Below, piece by piece: positions 48,103-63,925 of a DNA stretch of 64,000 nt. The notes beneath the pieces were generated by a model, which was not told the origin of the DNA, did not search any database, and was given only the letters and a program-made list of their open reading frames with translations. The stretch comes from Lineus longissimus (Eukaryota; Nemertea; Pilidiophora; Heteronemertea; Lineidae): NCBI RefSeq assembly GCF_910592395.1, contig NC_088309.1:20462599-20526598 (forward strand), read 5' to 3'. How positions within the stretch are numbered: position 1 is the stretch's first letter; the number at the start of each line of letters is the position of its first letter. The position numbers and the translations under genes were made by a program.

Positions 48103-48987
48103 TACACTGGTTGTTGTGTCTGTGCATTGTCATGTTATTCTGCTGTGATATACTGGTGTAATATGATGTGATACTATAGATATATTTCTCTACACTTCAC
48201 GCATGGGTATAACTTGTTGTCAAGTTCAAAGATGTCCTCCGTGTCACTGACTGAATGCATGTCAAAGGGACAAGTAAGGACATGAGATTGATTGAGACCG
48301 GGGATAATACCCTAAGTCGCCGACATTTGTAGCCACCGGTAGCACTACTTTACCATTCACTTCGCTGATCGCTAATAAATTACTTTAGGTAATGTTGTCC
48401 CGATGGTTTTGGTAATAGCATGCATTCATATGCTGGCCCATCGTGTTATATTCTGTTCTAGTGTACTGTTTCGTATGGTGTAAAAATCTTTGGGGCCTAC
48501 TGGGGATCATGGTCCTGCTGGTGGCAGTTTTCATATGAAAACCCAACATATCTCAACCCCTTCTTTCCCTTTAAAAATATCATCAAATCTTTCACAATGG
48601 TGTGATTGGGGAATCTAAATCATGAATTGTGGAATTATTAGAAAATAAGGAAAAGTGAAGTATAGAATCATGTGTCTTCAGGTAGTTTCTTCTGGCCATC
48701 CATAGGTTACTGCTGTCTTTTATGAATTGTCGGTCCTCATGTACAGCCCTCCTAAAGTAAAAATGATAGTTTCTCCTCTGAATGTAGGAAATCCAGCTCA
48801 AATAATAAGACGGCAAGTCAATCTTCCTCATGGGAGTTCAGAGATCACAATTGGTCCAGAACCCTAAAGTGTATCATTGAAAGGCCTGGTTTTCACTTTA
48901 TAGAACTCTGCCTTTTTTGTCCCTCTTATCCTAGTATACTGTAAATAAATGTTATGTTGACATACATAGTGCTTATTCATTCACATA

Positions 48988-49426
48988 AGTCGTACTTCCA
49001 CCTATCAAATCCCCGTGTCTTTTGCGCTTACACCTATGAATTGCCATGTCTAAATAGACCCGTGTGTCAAATCCCTGTGTCTATTCGCCCCATTGAGCTC
49101 GATGGGGCTAATCGGGGGCTAATTTAGACCCGTGTTCAACACGGGTTTTTTGATAGGTGGAATCTGAATAGACGCGGCAATTGCAAGTTCTAAGATCCGG
49201 CGACAGATGGCGCGGTGTAGTTGCCTCGGTATTGCGCATGCGAAATTCCCCTCCAACGGGAAAGAAACACAGGAGAGCTCCCTACCTACAGCGCACCTGT
49301 CGCCGGGGCTATTAACCATTATCTAACACCACTGATAGGTGTAAGTGCTTCCCGGGTTTTTTGACACACGGCGAAGACACGGGTCTTGAAAAAACACGGG
49401 GTTTTATGATAGGTGGAACTACGACT
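48988..49426. mobile_element. MITE-like element with 35-bp inverted ends (439 bp)
   Basis: The left end AGTCGTACTTCCACCTATCA and the right end, reverse-complemented AGTCGTAGTTCCACCTATCA, are inverted repeats that continue into CCCCGTGT on both sides. ATA flanks both ends (48985-48987 and 49427-49429), a possible 3-bp target duplication. The interior has several hairpins built on ACCCGTGT/ACACGGGT and repeats CACCTATGA/TGATAGGTG. No protein is encoded. I do not recognise the superfamily. Confidence 0.6.
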
Positions 49427-49429
49427 ATA

Positions 49430-51982
49430 GACTTGTCACACATACCATTATCATCTTAAATGGATTTTTAGAAGATATCATAAAAACTGATAGATGTTCT
49501 AATAAATCTTTTGATGATGTGGGGTGTAAACCAGCTGTAATGTCTCATAGGTACATTAAACCTTTTGCGTATCAATACAAGGTGGAACCAGTAACTGTAA
49601 CACGCTTGGTGGCAATGTGAGCATTTCATCTTTTGTTCGTCCACTAGTGATGATGTGTTTTGTTCTTTAAAAAGCAACCGAAAGATGTAACGTCATTTTG
49701 ACATTGTGGGTTGACAAATATAAGAATGTAATTCTACCTAAGGTGACATTTCTCTCATTGTTTCTAGGTTAAACATTAGAGTATTTGAGTATTTGGCGAC
49801 TCTGCCAAAAAAGGGTCAAATGCTATAAGCTCCACCGACTGGGTATATCAGCTTGCGGGTTCCTTATCAACAACTGATTGTAAATAACCTTCTACTTTTC
49901 ATGTACATGTACAGTCTTGAGCTGTTCGCGTGACAAGGTGGCCTCATTCATCAATAAGTTCTCCGGTAGATTTCAGTTGTGTCCTGGCTAGTAAAAGAGT
50001 ATAGTTTCAATAACGTAGCGTTAAATGTGTTGTACTCATCAAATCTCTCACCAACATTATTTGTAGGAAGTCTTATTTGAATGGTTTTGAATGGCAAAAA
50101 TGTATTTCGAAAAAATGAACCCGGTAACGAAATAACTTCCAACAATGTGGCCCGTAACTTCCTCTACTTCAGTCCTATTGGTTTCTATTTTACATTTTTT
50201 TATTCAAAGTCCTGTCATGGGTTAAAATATCTCATTGCCATTCATAGCCTCCATCATCACTATTGGAATTTGTGTTCGATGGGATAACCACATCATGCGA
50301 TTTGTTTGCTGAAATTGAATTCTCTCATCTGAGAAGTATCCTTTGATGTCTACACAATAGACCTGAACCATTGTATTTGTGTACATGTACTGGTGTACTA
50401 TTAATCAAGGCCTAATCAGTCACCCTAATTGTGTCCTAATGATATATTGGAGTAGGCCTTATAACTTTTTCAGCTACTGGCACATTTGTATTTGAGCAGA
50501 TAAGCGATTTTCCTAATGTTATTGTTACAGATCAGAGCTGTGTTAGGAATTTATTTCTTCTTTATACAAATAGTGTTGGTTGATATAAGAGTTATCATAC
50601 AGATCATTTTGTAATAGCTGTAATATTTGTTTTATGTAAAAAAAACCATTGTGAATACTACAGTTCTAGTGTATTGATATATTGGAATATAGGCCTGTGT
50701 TGCAGAAATATATTACTAGTTTTCTGCGTTCCTGCCTGTCTCTATGTAAGAATGTGTAAGTAAAGTGTCCAAGTTCTCACTTCTTCTTCTTTGAATTCGA
50801 AATACAAATTCTTCACTTTACACACAACTCCGTAAGGGAGTTCCTGTCATTATAGTTCCATTTCGAAACAATCTAAGGCAAATGTCAAGCCAGCATTTTG
50901 GAAATTTAAAGTGTCCCTGTGTAGAGAAGGTACATGTCTGGAAAATGTGCACCCTTTTGGTCTTAAATGAAGCTTTCTATAGGTTCTTCTTACTGTTCTT
51001 ATTGTAATGTTCATTGACGTAGAAGTTTATGGTGTAACACATTTTGTAGGTTTTATCGGACTGAGTGCTTGAGTTCTGTCACTTGTAAATCTTAGTAAAC
51101 AAAAACCCACAAACGTGTGTATGAAACAGTGCATCATGATATAAAATATTAGTACAGCTTGGACTTTGTAAATAATCATGACTGTGAAATGATACCATAA
51201 TGGAATATGTATACATGTTAGATACATTTTCACCACTAGAAAATTGTTTGTTGTTCATTTCTTTAAGGAAGGGGGGTACCTCTTATGATGTACCCCCTCT
51301 ATGCGAATACTCCCAAGAGATGACTGCATTTTCCATGAGATGCTCTTCCTTTGAGTGCTAAGATGGATATTCCAGAGTGAGTCTCTTTTATCCACTTTGG
51401 TAAGGAATAACAGTCCCCTCAAATAAAGGTTTCAGGCATATCGTCAGTCCCAGTAGATTAGGCTTCACATGAGTGGAGTAAAACGAGTTGCAAGGAGCAT
51501 GATTTATGCAATCCTAATAAATTGAAAAATAACACATTCCAATTGTTTTTGCAAGGAGAGGTAGGTGTTGATGAATATTTCATTCAGCTTCACAACGAGC
51601 CCTGACGTCAGGGTGACCCTTAGGGACGCCTGAGGGGGCTAAGAAAATATTATCGAAGGTCGGGTGAAGGAACGTGTGTGTGACCAGGTTTATCGGTCAT
51701 GAAATTAATAATTCAAGAAATATACCAGTTGTTTTAATGGATCATTGATCTGTAATTTCCAATCGCCATGGTCTGTCGCAGGGTTATTGAACACTTTTAT
51801 AATCTTTGATCAGTACAGATTCGTTAGTGTTCAAAGGTCACTGCACTTCTCTACCAAAAGCTTAGTGCAATGAATGAGTACGACTTTGAAAAATCGCGAT
51901 TGGATCAGAAAGTTTGTCGGGATATTATCTCATATAAATTTAGGTTTTGAAGACAACTCCAAATAAATCTTACCCAGACAAG
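49430..51982. other. Intergenic DNA, nothing recognised
   Basis: This is AT-rich sequence with short chance frames and no defined repeat or gene. GGGGGGTACC...GGTACCCCCTC-like text near 51270-51300 is a short imperfect palindrome only. Confidence 0.35.
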
Positions 51983-52100
51983 GGGTGATATGAATAAAGA
52001 CTAGCAAATGCTTTTACTTCAGTTTTCTACAGAAAGGCCTTGTGTAAATGTATATAGAACCTTAGATAAAAGCATTTGCTAGTCTTTATTCATATCTCCC
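51983..52100. mobile_element. Palindromic MITE copy, TATGAATAAAG family, best preserved
   Basis: Inverted repeats of about 34 bp: the left starts GGTGATATGAATAAAGACTA and runs to GCAAATGCTTTTA; the right mirrors it and ends CTTTATTCATATCTCCC. The 50-bp loop carries CTACAGAAAGGCC. The structure would fold into one long hairpin. Confidence 0.75.
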
Positions 52101-53489
52101 ATTATTTCCCCGAGCTATACTTCTTAGCCTAGTACACAATTTGAAATTGAGCTTTGTGTCGTACCGTGTATCTTTATCGAGGCTCTTAATATACAGTACA
52201 TGCAAGGTACATGTGTAGCTTACCAACGTCTTTTAGATTCAAATGACAAAAAAACAATATTCAGGAAATGTGTATTTATTCATCCATATGTACAGGTATG
52301 GCATTCCGATGCGGTCGCAATTGTCCAATGTTCAGTTTATCTGTAACTCTTTTCAGTTTTGCTATATAATTTCAGTTTTACATTTTAAGTAACTGGAGGC
52401 AAATTTTGTAAATGATTGAACTTATGAACTGGTTCTCTGAGAATGATTAACGAATAGCTCAATTGCGTATAACAGCAAAAAATGTAAGAATCAGCGAGAA
52501 ATTGTAAATCAGTTTTTGATAACAGGGTAACTGAAATGATTTCAGTTCAACTGAAAACAAGGCACTGTGACCGAAATGGATTGCCATATAAAGGTAGACT
52601 TTGATGAAAACGCAGAAGAAAGTGCATTTTCAACCGTTTTGTCAGAAAGGATGAAGACAACACAACTCAGTAAGTTTTCATTTTAAGCCGAATACTGAGG
52701 GAAAGTGCTGGATTCACCTTTTCGTCAGATTGTTCTTTTTTTTATCACTTTAGTACAAAATGTTTCGAGGTGATTATAGAAACGAACTCAGTAACACAGT
52801 TTAGGAGTCAATTCTGCTCATCAGTTTCAAACAGTAGCTATATATTCACACTCTTTGCAAAATTTATAGAGAAAGCATTGTGCTTAGCCATTTTAAACAC
52901 TTCACCAAACCCACACCTTCAAATGGTTGATAGTGATTGATAGTCATGTGACCTATAGCAGGCAACACAAGATCCAGTATAATGAATGTACTCATCCCAA
53001 TACTATAGTCTTTGCTGTAAGATATCCTTCTCAAGTCGTGACACTTTCCGTGGATGTACTATTGAGAAGCTATACTTCCATATCCTGAACATTATGCTCT
53101 CCCTTTAAACATAGCCATGGTTTTAATGTATAGTAATTTGGAAAAAAAATTTGTTTTGACTTCCCTCAACTTTTAACAAAGCTTGGTCAGAGAAATGTTA
53201 AAAGGGAAACAAATACAAAGTTGAATGTTTTCAAAGATACACAAAAATAAAATAGCACAGAGTGTTCTTTATGTACACATTTCTGACAATCGGATAAGTC
53301 ACTCGTTCAACCAGACCCCTCCGATTAAGACATGGTTCTATAGAGAAACACATGACTTTCAGTATCCCGGACATTAATGTGCAGCATCTCGGACAGTTTA
53401 TCCCAGGATATTTAAAACTAATACACCGGTCTCCTCAAAAAATATTCACTGAAATGAATGTAGGATGTGAACTGAAGTCCAAGTCGGAG
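52101..53489. other. Intergenic DNA, nothing recognised
   Basis: No exon or repeat can be defined between the two MITE copies. Repeated CAGTTTTGC / TTTCAGTT text near 52330-52560 is suggestive but too weak to call. Confidence 0.35.
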
Positions 53490-53595
53490 TTCACCAGCAA
53501 ATGCTTTTACTCCGGTTTTGTACAGGAAGGCCTAGTGTAAATGTACATGGAGATTTAGATAAAAGCATTTGCTAGTCTTTATTCATATCACCCAA
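53490..53595. mobile_element. Palindromic MITE copy, TATGAATAAAG family, 5' truncated
   Basis: It shares the interior and the right arm (AAAAGCATTTGCTAGTCTTT then ATTCATATCACCC) with the copies at 16951 and 51983. The left arm begins only at CAGCAAATGCTTTTA, so about 15-20 bp are missing. Confidence 0.65.
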
Positions 53596-53995
53596 TGTGC
53601 TGGATATTGTGCAATTTTACTTCTGCTTGTCGTGGACATTCATGCCGATTTATCAGCGGTGTGCGACAGTCTTTGGAGGAGGAGGGATTCCGACGCACAA
53701 CGCCGATAGATCGGCAAGTGTATAAATTAGGAATGGTACAGAACTCCATTCTTTGTGCACAGACGAGAACCAAGGTGGACGAGAACAAAAGGAACGATAT
53801 CATCAGACGGTCATGAAACATCTATATGTCGAGTGTCCTACCTGTCCGAAGGACACAGGCGCTCGAAAGGGACGTTGGTGAAGGCAACGCCGCCCTTGGC
53901 ATGCAGGCACTGGCCAATTCGTAAGGAGTGGTCCCTGACACAACCACTTAAGTCATATGGTTAATGCTCAGACTTAGGTTATCTTGCCAGGGACC

Positions 53996-54001
53996 TTTAT
54001 T
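53996..54001 (-). terminator. Probable Kv channel poly(A) signal
   Basis: There is a minus-strand AATAAA about 320 bp past the Kv channel stop codon, the first one downstream that I noticed. Confidence 0.4.
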
Positions 54002-54316
54002 CCTAATATTGCTGAACAGTATCCTTGTTTTACATGTACATGTATTTCTAAACTATAAGTTCCATGTTTTAATCCAGTTAGGCTATCTCTCGGTAGACAT
54101 GACTTGCTAGAGCAGTCTAATGTTCCACCTTGAAAACTGATCTCAGTCCATGTCCCAATGCCCTTATACTCTTTCCACCACGCAGTGTTTCAAACGTGTG
54201 AAATTGAAAACCGTCACTAAAGAAGCCCAACGAACATGGACTCAAATTTGAGAGACCAACCTTATCATACATATGTACCATAAAGGAACAGCTCATGCAA
54301 TGACTCCGTTGGTTTG

Positions 54317-56772
54317 TTACGTTTTAGATTCTTCACACTCGTCTTTCGATGGTGTCTCTACCGCCGGGAGTAACCTGTGGTGCTCACTATTTGCAATCTG
54401 TCGACTGTCATTAAGACTTTCCTTACTGTTTGTTACCTCTGGCTGAGACAGAGATACGGATATCGCTGGCTTTTGTAAATGATAACTAACACTCGATTTG
54501 TCGGAAATACTAACGTCGAAATTTTTCTCAGAAGGTGTTGGAGAGGGCTGGAGTCTGAGGGTACTTCCCTCTTGTGTCTGTCCTACATTTAATAAGTGTG
54601 GATCAGAAATTTTATTTTGCAGAATTGGTTTTTTGTCACTGCCGACACTAACGTTAAGGTTATTGATATCACTTTGCATAGAGAAGCTCCGATTGACAAC
54701 ACCATTTTGAACACGAGGTTTGTCATCAATGGGTATGTTTGTGTGTCTGTTTGAATCCCCATGACTACTCATTGTGGTCGTAGAGAGAGCAGATTCCGCA
54801 CGTATTGTGCCATTGCCTAAGTTTATGTGGGCATCTGCAACTTCCCTCTTCTTTTTTCGTAACCGAGCGAATATGTTTGCAGAACCACCATTTCTGATTG
54901 ATGGTGTGTTTCCGTCGGTTGTATGCATATGCTTTAGCGCTTTCATCATAATGGACATCCGTCGTTCCTGCTTCTCCTTCTCCATGCGTCGCTCCTTCAG
55001 ACGGGACGTCCTTTGGGCAAAAGTGTAGTAAACGCTGAAGTTATTCACCACAATTGGCACAGTCAGCGCAATGATCAGTACACCCGTCGCAGCACACATA
55101 GAACCCACGATATATCCTTGCCACGTGGTTGGTCTCAAGTCGCCATATCCTAGAGTTGTAATGGTAACCATTGCCCACCACAAAGATATCGGAATATGTG
55201 GGAAGAATGTGTTGACTTCTCTCCGTTCCGCGAGGTATATGAGACAGGCGAAAACGATGACGCCGATGAGGAGGATCAGCACCAACAAGAGAAGTTCTTT
55301 GGTACTTGCAATCAGGGTATACACAAGAATTTTCAAGGCGCGAATGTGACGCATCAGGGTAAAGATACGAAGAATTCGTATCATTTTGAAGAAGAACAAG
55401 ACTTCCAAGGCGACTCCGAGATTCTCTATATGGTTCTGGAAACTAAGGGCTAAGCCCATTCCAATATAATATGGCACAAGTGAGAATATTTCAATCACGC
55501 TGAAAGCTGTTACGAGAAATTTCCCTTTGGACGGCGACACCGCAAACTTCACCATGAATTCTATAAGGAACCAGCCGTTGCAAATGTTGTCCACGACCAC
55601 CAGTCCACGCATTGGTGGGTATTCGTTCAGAATGTAAACCTCCCGAATGAATGTGTTGTTGAGTGCCACTGGTCCGATGAAAAAAGGGTGGGTTTCGAGG
55701 CAGAAGATTATGATGGACAAGATAACCAGAAAGAAAGACCAGGAGGCAAAGACCTGAAAAAGAAGAGGCTTATTAGTGAGATATTTGTCAAACATTTACT
55801 TCTTTTGGTGCAGATTTTTATTCTATATCAAATAGAACCAACTCCCATGCTTTGTGTGGGAAGGCACCAGTTGGAAGCTAAATTCTTTATGTTAAAATGT
55901 TAGACTGTAAAACGCCATGGTAAATCATTTTGGTGAATAAATTTAAATGATATATTTAGATTATATATGTTGGGATTTTATGCCGATGTATACGAATAGA
56001 GCAACCTCGGTTTACAGATCTAGTAAACCAAGTCATTATATAACCAACAAGGTTTTTTAAGTTACAAGATCACCCTCTTTCATCTTACGAGTAAAAAAGA
56101 AAGCAATTATTCTCTGAGCAACGTTGTGATAGCTCACCCAAAGCAGTTGCGTCTTTCTAACGCATGTCCTTAATTTCCCGCTTCGCTCTCAATAGATAAC
56201 TTCGGACGCGGCGTATAGGAGTGTAACATGGGATCAGCTAAATAGAAATGAGTGGCTTTGACTCTTACCTTGGCTGCAAGCGATGAATTCGGGTCTTCCA
56301 TAAAAACCCATGTCTTGTTCTTAAGTTGTTTCCAACCGCTCAACGTATCCGGGTGAACCTTTTCCGTTTCGTCTTTCGTCCCGTCAAATTTCGCCAGAGC
56401 TGCCTCAGTGTCTATGTGCGCAGAATATCCAACCCAACAGCAGGGTTCAATAAAATGATCAGCAATATTATAATACTTCAGCTCACCCCTCACAAAAGGG
56501 CCGCATAGATAGTTTGGGATGTGAAGTTCCCCGGTTCTGTAATAATTCAGAATTGTGTCAAAGACTGCGGGGTTCCGGTCCAAGAAAACTTCCTTGCAGT
56601 CGTTAGACCTTGCATCACCGGCAATCTCAAAGAGTTTTGTCCCGGGATATTTGGCCAAAGATTTTCGATTGACTTCAAATCTCGTGCCGCCTACATTCAT
56701 CACCATAATATCCCTATCGTTGAGAGAGAGATTCCTTGGGATATAAACAACACCTTCGTCGTCGTCCCCCAT
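54317..56772 (-). CDS. Voltage-gated K+ channel, Shaw/Kv3-like
   Basis: This is a plasma-membrane tetrameric K+ channel subunit. Two coding exons join in phase 0: 56269-56772 and 54317-55753, giving 646 aa. The T1 domain (about 22-125) has NVGGTRFEV and NYYRTGELH, and a perfect HX5CX20CC zinc motif (H84, C90, C111, C112), so it is a non-Shaker (Kv2-4) type; the EPCCW...DTEAAL segment is Shaw-like. S1 is about 172-190, S2 222-240, S3 252-268, S4 287-306 and S5 322-343. The filter is TLGYGD at 368-373, and S6 is 383-406. Oddities: S4 reads KMIRILRIFTLMRH, with Thr300 where Shaw channels have Lys; S6 has TVP (399-401) instead of PVP; S3 has Glu for the usual Asp. The C-terminal tail (about 240 aa) is polar with a basic K/R/E/M stretch and no domain I recognise. 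The start is the only early ATG; it precedes a typical short N-terminus. Confidence 0.9.
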
Positions 56773-58384
56773 TTTGTAATGAGTTCCTTTCGCCGTTTTT
56801 ACTATGAGTCGTATAGGCCTAACCCAGAATCAGGGGACCGAAATACGGGCGGTTTTATCCAATTCGGTTAAAATTATCAGTATTCCCGTTTGTTGATTGG
56901 CACCGTTTTCAGCAGAAAGTCATGTCTTCGTAACTGAAAGTCACAAGAAAAAGTGATTTTATCCAAAAAGTGTCAAAATGTGAAGGATTCATGACAGCAT
57001 ATTTAAAAACGCACTGCACCGCATTGAGAATTATGTTGGTTTAATGGTCCTGCCGACGGTTACCGGGCGCTCGGCAAACAAAACCAAGTTGAAGAGAAAT
57101 AGTATCCATAATTGATTTCAGCGCCTGCGCAGAATACCGATATCCACTTTTTATCCGAGACCCACATATTCATTGGTTATTGACAACTTATTTCGTTGTT
57201 CTTTATACACAAAAGCTACGCTATACATTACCTTAACATGGTATGATATTCTATCAGTCTATACATGTATAACCGATCTATAACTTCAGCTCTTTTATAA
57301 CGAATTGAAAAATGAAAGATGCGAACGATTATGGAATTGGAGACTTATGGTACAAAGTATAGTACGTTGAAATGAATAAAAGCTTTTTTAGGGCGTGTAA
57401 TTTTGCTCATGAACTTTCATCACATGTTTATAAGAAAGCCTTATTTATCATTACACCAACAAAAAGATGTTTTTTGGGGGACGGCTTATCTCGATGTTGT
57501 TATGAAACTGTTAAAAACTGGTTGATGTCAAAGCAATGTCCACGGGCGCTTCAAAATATGAACAAGATGAGAATTAAGCACTTCAAGTGACATGTACCAA
57601 ATCGATAGACTTGGATACACAAACTTACTTAACGTTACACGTGCCCATTTCGATTTGTCCCGTATCGCTTGACGACCAATCGCAATAGGCCTATCCATTA
57701 TTCATATCCACACAGCGCCAAGCCATGGAAAGGACCTTTTCATAATTGGTTTATTTCTAAACTTACATCATCATTTCACCGAGGTTATACTTTCCTCCGA
57801 CACTGACTTCCGATTTTACTTTTGCCCCCAGTTTTTTTTCTGAAAGGGGTACGCCGTTCGGTCACATTATACTGTGGTCCAGCTATGTTTCGTAATTTTA
57901 TCGCCATGCCACATTCATGGGTGCTCATGGGTCGTCACTCTGAAAACTAGGAGTGCCAAAAGGGTGCTATGACTTACAGAGCACCCTAAGTGCTACTATG
58001 GCACCCTAATGTGCCATCACGGCACCCCTATGCCACCCCAATTCGATATGGGGTGCTATGAAACAAAATTGAATAACTCGAGGTAAAATGAGGTTCCAAT
58101 GCTTGGATGTTGCTCCACCCATTCATCACTATCTAGTCTGCAAGTTAGCCAGAAGAACTGAGTCAAGGTAACTCGTACTGTCGATCGAAAATCGCCCATG
58201 GCTGTAGCCAAAAAATATGCAGCACCCCATACCACTGACTAATATCGCCAGACAGGCATCCGTACCGATTTTCACCAGATGTTTTTAGGTCCGATTGTCT
58301 TCGGATGGAAAGGAACCCATATAAAATATCTGCAGCCGTTTGTAAGCAGTTTTCAGTGCCCTTTCCGAATCTCTTAACACATTC
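56773..58384. other. Kv channel 5' flank
   Basis: This presumably holds the Kv promoter and any 5' UTR exon; none can be placed. At 57935-58070 short pieces such as GGGTGCTATG, GGCACCC and GTGCCAT repeat in both orientations (imperfect inverted repeats). No coding exon is supported. Confidence 0.4.
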
Positions 58385-59120
58385 AGGGCCAAACCACGTA
58401 GATCTACGCGGCCCAAATTCCCCCTCTTTGACCTGGTTATCGGAGTCTCATGGACTTCATGAAAGAACTACGCCATCGCGGGCAAGGTAGGAACTGAAAT
58501 GACCAAACCACTGAATGACAAAATAACGCTGTTCCGACACCGGGAATTTTTAGGGGGTCGAGGAGTGTTCGAAAAGGGGGTCATTTTGGTCATTTTTGGT
58601 CATTTTTCAACCAAAAAATAAAATATAGTAAAGGAGTGTAGCTAACATAACTCTATTGATTCAAGAAGACCTTGTCTTGGAGAAGTTACTGCAAATGACC
58701 TCATGCAGCCATCTCTTGTCCTTTGTTTCTGGGGGTCTGAAAAGGGGGTGTTCGGGGGGGGGGGGAACACCGGCACTGAAGGCGTTAACACCTTCAACGC
58801 CGAACCACGTAGATCTACGTGGCCCGAATTCCCCCTCTTTGAGATAGTTATCGGAGTCTCATGGACTTCATGAAAGAACTACGCCATCGCCATCTTCAGG
58901 GCAAGGTAGGAACTGAAAAGACCAAACCACGGAATAACAAAATAAAGCTGTTCCGACACCGGGAATGTTTAGGGGGGTCGGGGGGGGGGGGGTCAGGGGG
59001 TCATTTTGGTCATTTTTCAACCAAAAAATAAAATATAGTAAAGGAGTGTAGCTAACATAACTGTATTGATTCAAGAAGACCTTGTCTTGGAGAAGCCATC
59101 TCTTATACTTTTTTTTCTGG
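58385..59120. repeat. Two-copy tandem duplication, unit about 411 bp
   Basis: The text from ACCACGTAGATCTACG (about 58395) through ACGCCATCGC, CTGTTCCGACACCGGGAAT, the G-rich run and GACCTTGTCTTGGAGAAG recurs from about 58806. Differences are scattered substitutions and changes in G-run length (G12 or more at about 58755 and 58979). A third partial start is not seen. There is no coding capacity across both copies. Confidence 0.8.
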
Positions 59121-60497
59121 GGGTCTGAATAGGGGGTGTAGGGGGTGAAGCAACGGCGCTGAAGGTGTTGGTGTTAAGCATCATCCCGAGACATATCCCT
59201 AACTCAAAGATGATCCGCGATTTCATTGTGTCAAAGATGTCGGCAGGATGAGGCTGCCGATCGGATGTGCTACGCTTTTTCTCAGGGACCAATTTTATTG
59301 GTCCAGGGCAAGTAAAATATCCTGTTGCCTATCGTGGTCTCTTGGGGAACGACACTTGTTGAATGCTGTCAAATCGGATAGGAGCCGTACCCACTTACTG
59401 TTGCCCAACGAGACCAACTACCGCAACGCCTCGAGTCGGCCACTGGAAAATAAAGACACTTCATGGATGAGACAATCATTCTAAGTCACCTTGCACCTTG
59501 CACCCTCGCATCACTGTGTCGGAGCCGAGGATCAGCGGACCGATCGTCGGTGCCGTTGGAAAGGTCTTCGGGACGCCTGCCTCCACTGCGGCCTTAGTGG
59601 AAATAGTCTCCACCGCGGTCTCGATGGAAATAGTCTGAACGATTAATACAGAAAAATAAAAAATGTAAAAGCGAAAATATTTATTTCCTTCAAAAATTCT
59701 TCTTCAAAACTCTTATTAAAGACAGAACACTGAGTTTTATGTCTAAGTGATCGAACCTGACCATTAAGCATAAGTGGTTATACGTTTTCATGCATCAAAT
59801 ATCTTTTTTTAAAACGTCTAGGCCCTACTGTGAGTGCTGTGAGTGTCAGTGTCGAGTGTGAGTCTTTGACTTTAACTAAGTTTTGTATCATGATCATGTT
59901 TATGTACGGAGTCTTTGCTCTGCTTATACAAGGACTAGGCCTACTGTTAGCTGTAGGCCTATATAACTAGAAATAGAAGTGCTGGCCACTTTGCTTGAGC
60001 ATGCCAATCCGGCCCAATGCAATGGCATTGGCAATGCTGCATTGGCTAATGATATTGGGTGATTCATGCTGCATTATATTTCATTGTCTCTAGACGTCTG
60101 GATATCAAAACAAGTGGCTGTTACTAGTGACACTACGATGCTTAGTAGTGATACTGATACATGTCTAATGACGTGCATACGTGCACTCTCACTCTGCATG
60201 CACCATGTGCGCTGACTGTATAAAAATAAAAGTTAGAATAGAATTGGCACCTGTACCTGTCTGGCCTGGCCAGCTGGCTTGAGCCTGGAGCCTACGCTTT
60301 GCCAGTCGAAAATATCTTCAGACAATGGCACTGCAGCCATCGTGTTGATCGTATTGCATCATTGATCTGAAGACCTGTTTAGCGTTGTAAAGAAGTTGTT
60401 TTGTTTTGTACCAGAAATAGAAAGAACCTATTGTGCTTTATCCATTTCTAGGATGGAAAATGATCTCCACTTGAAAATTCGGTAGCATTGAAGAAAG
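59121..60497. other. FRY 5' flank
   Basis: This should hold the FRY promoter and 5' UTR. A small repeat of about 31 bp (TCCACTGCGG..GTGGAAATAGTC and TCCACCGCGG..ATGGAAATAGTC) is at 59580-59637. The frame at 59248-59484 shows no family I recognise. No other exon is supported. Confidence 0.4.

Positions 60498-63925
<3,428 letters not shown>

Noticed and set aside
55740-55795. Extension of Kv exon 2 upstream to an ATG (MFDKYLTNKPLLFQ)
   Set aside because: A good CAG acceptor at 55754-55756 joins exactly to the T1 exon in phase 0; the extra residues are intron.
59248-59484. Plus-strand frame near FRY (MRLPIGCATLFLRDQ...)
   Set aside because: Unlike any FRY N-terminus and without a fitting donor; FRY has a good ATG and exon at 60498.
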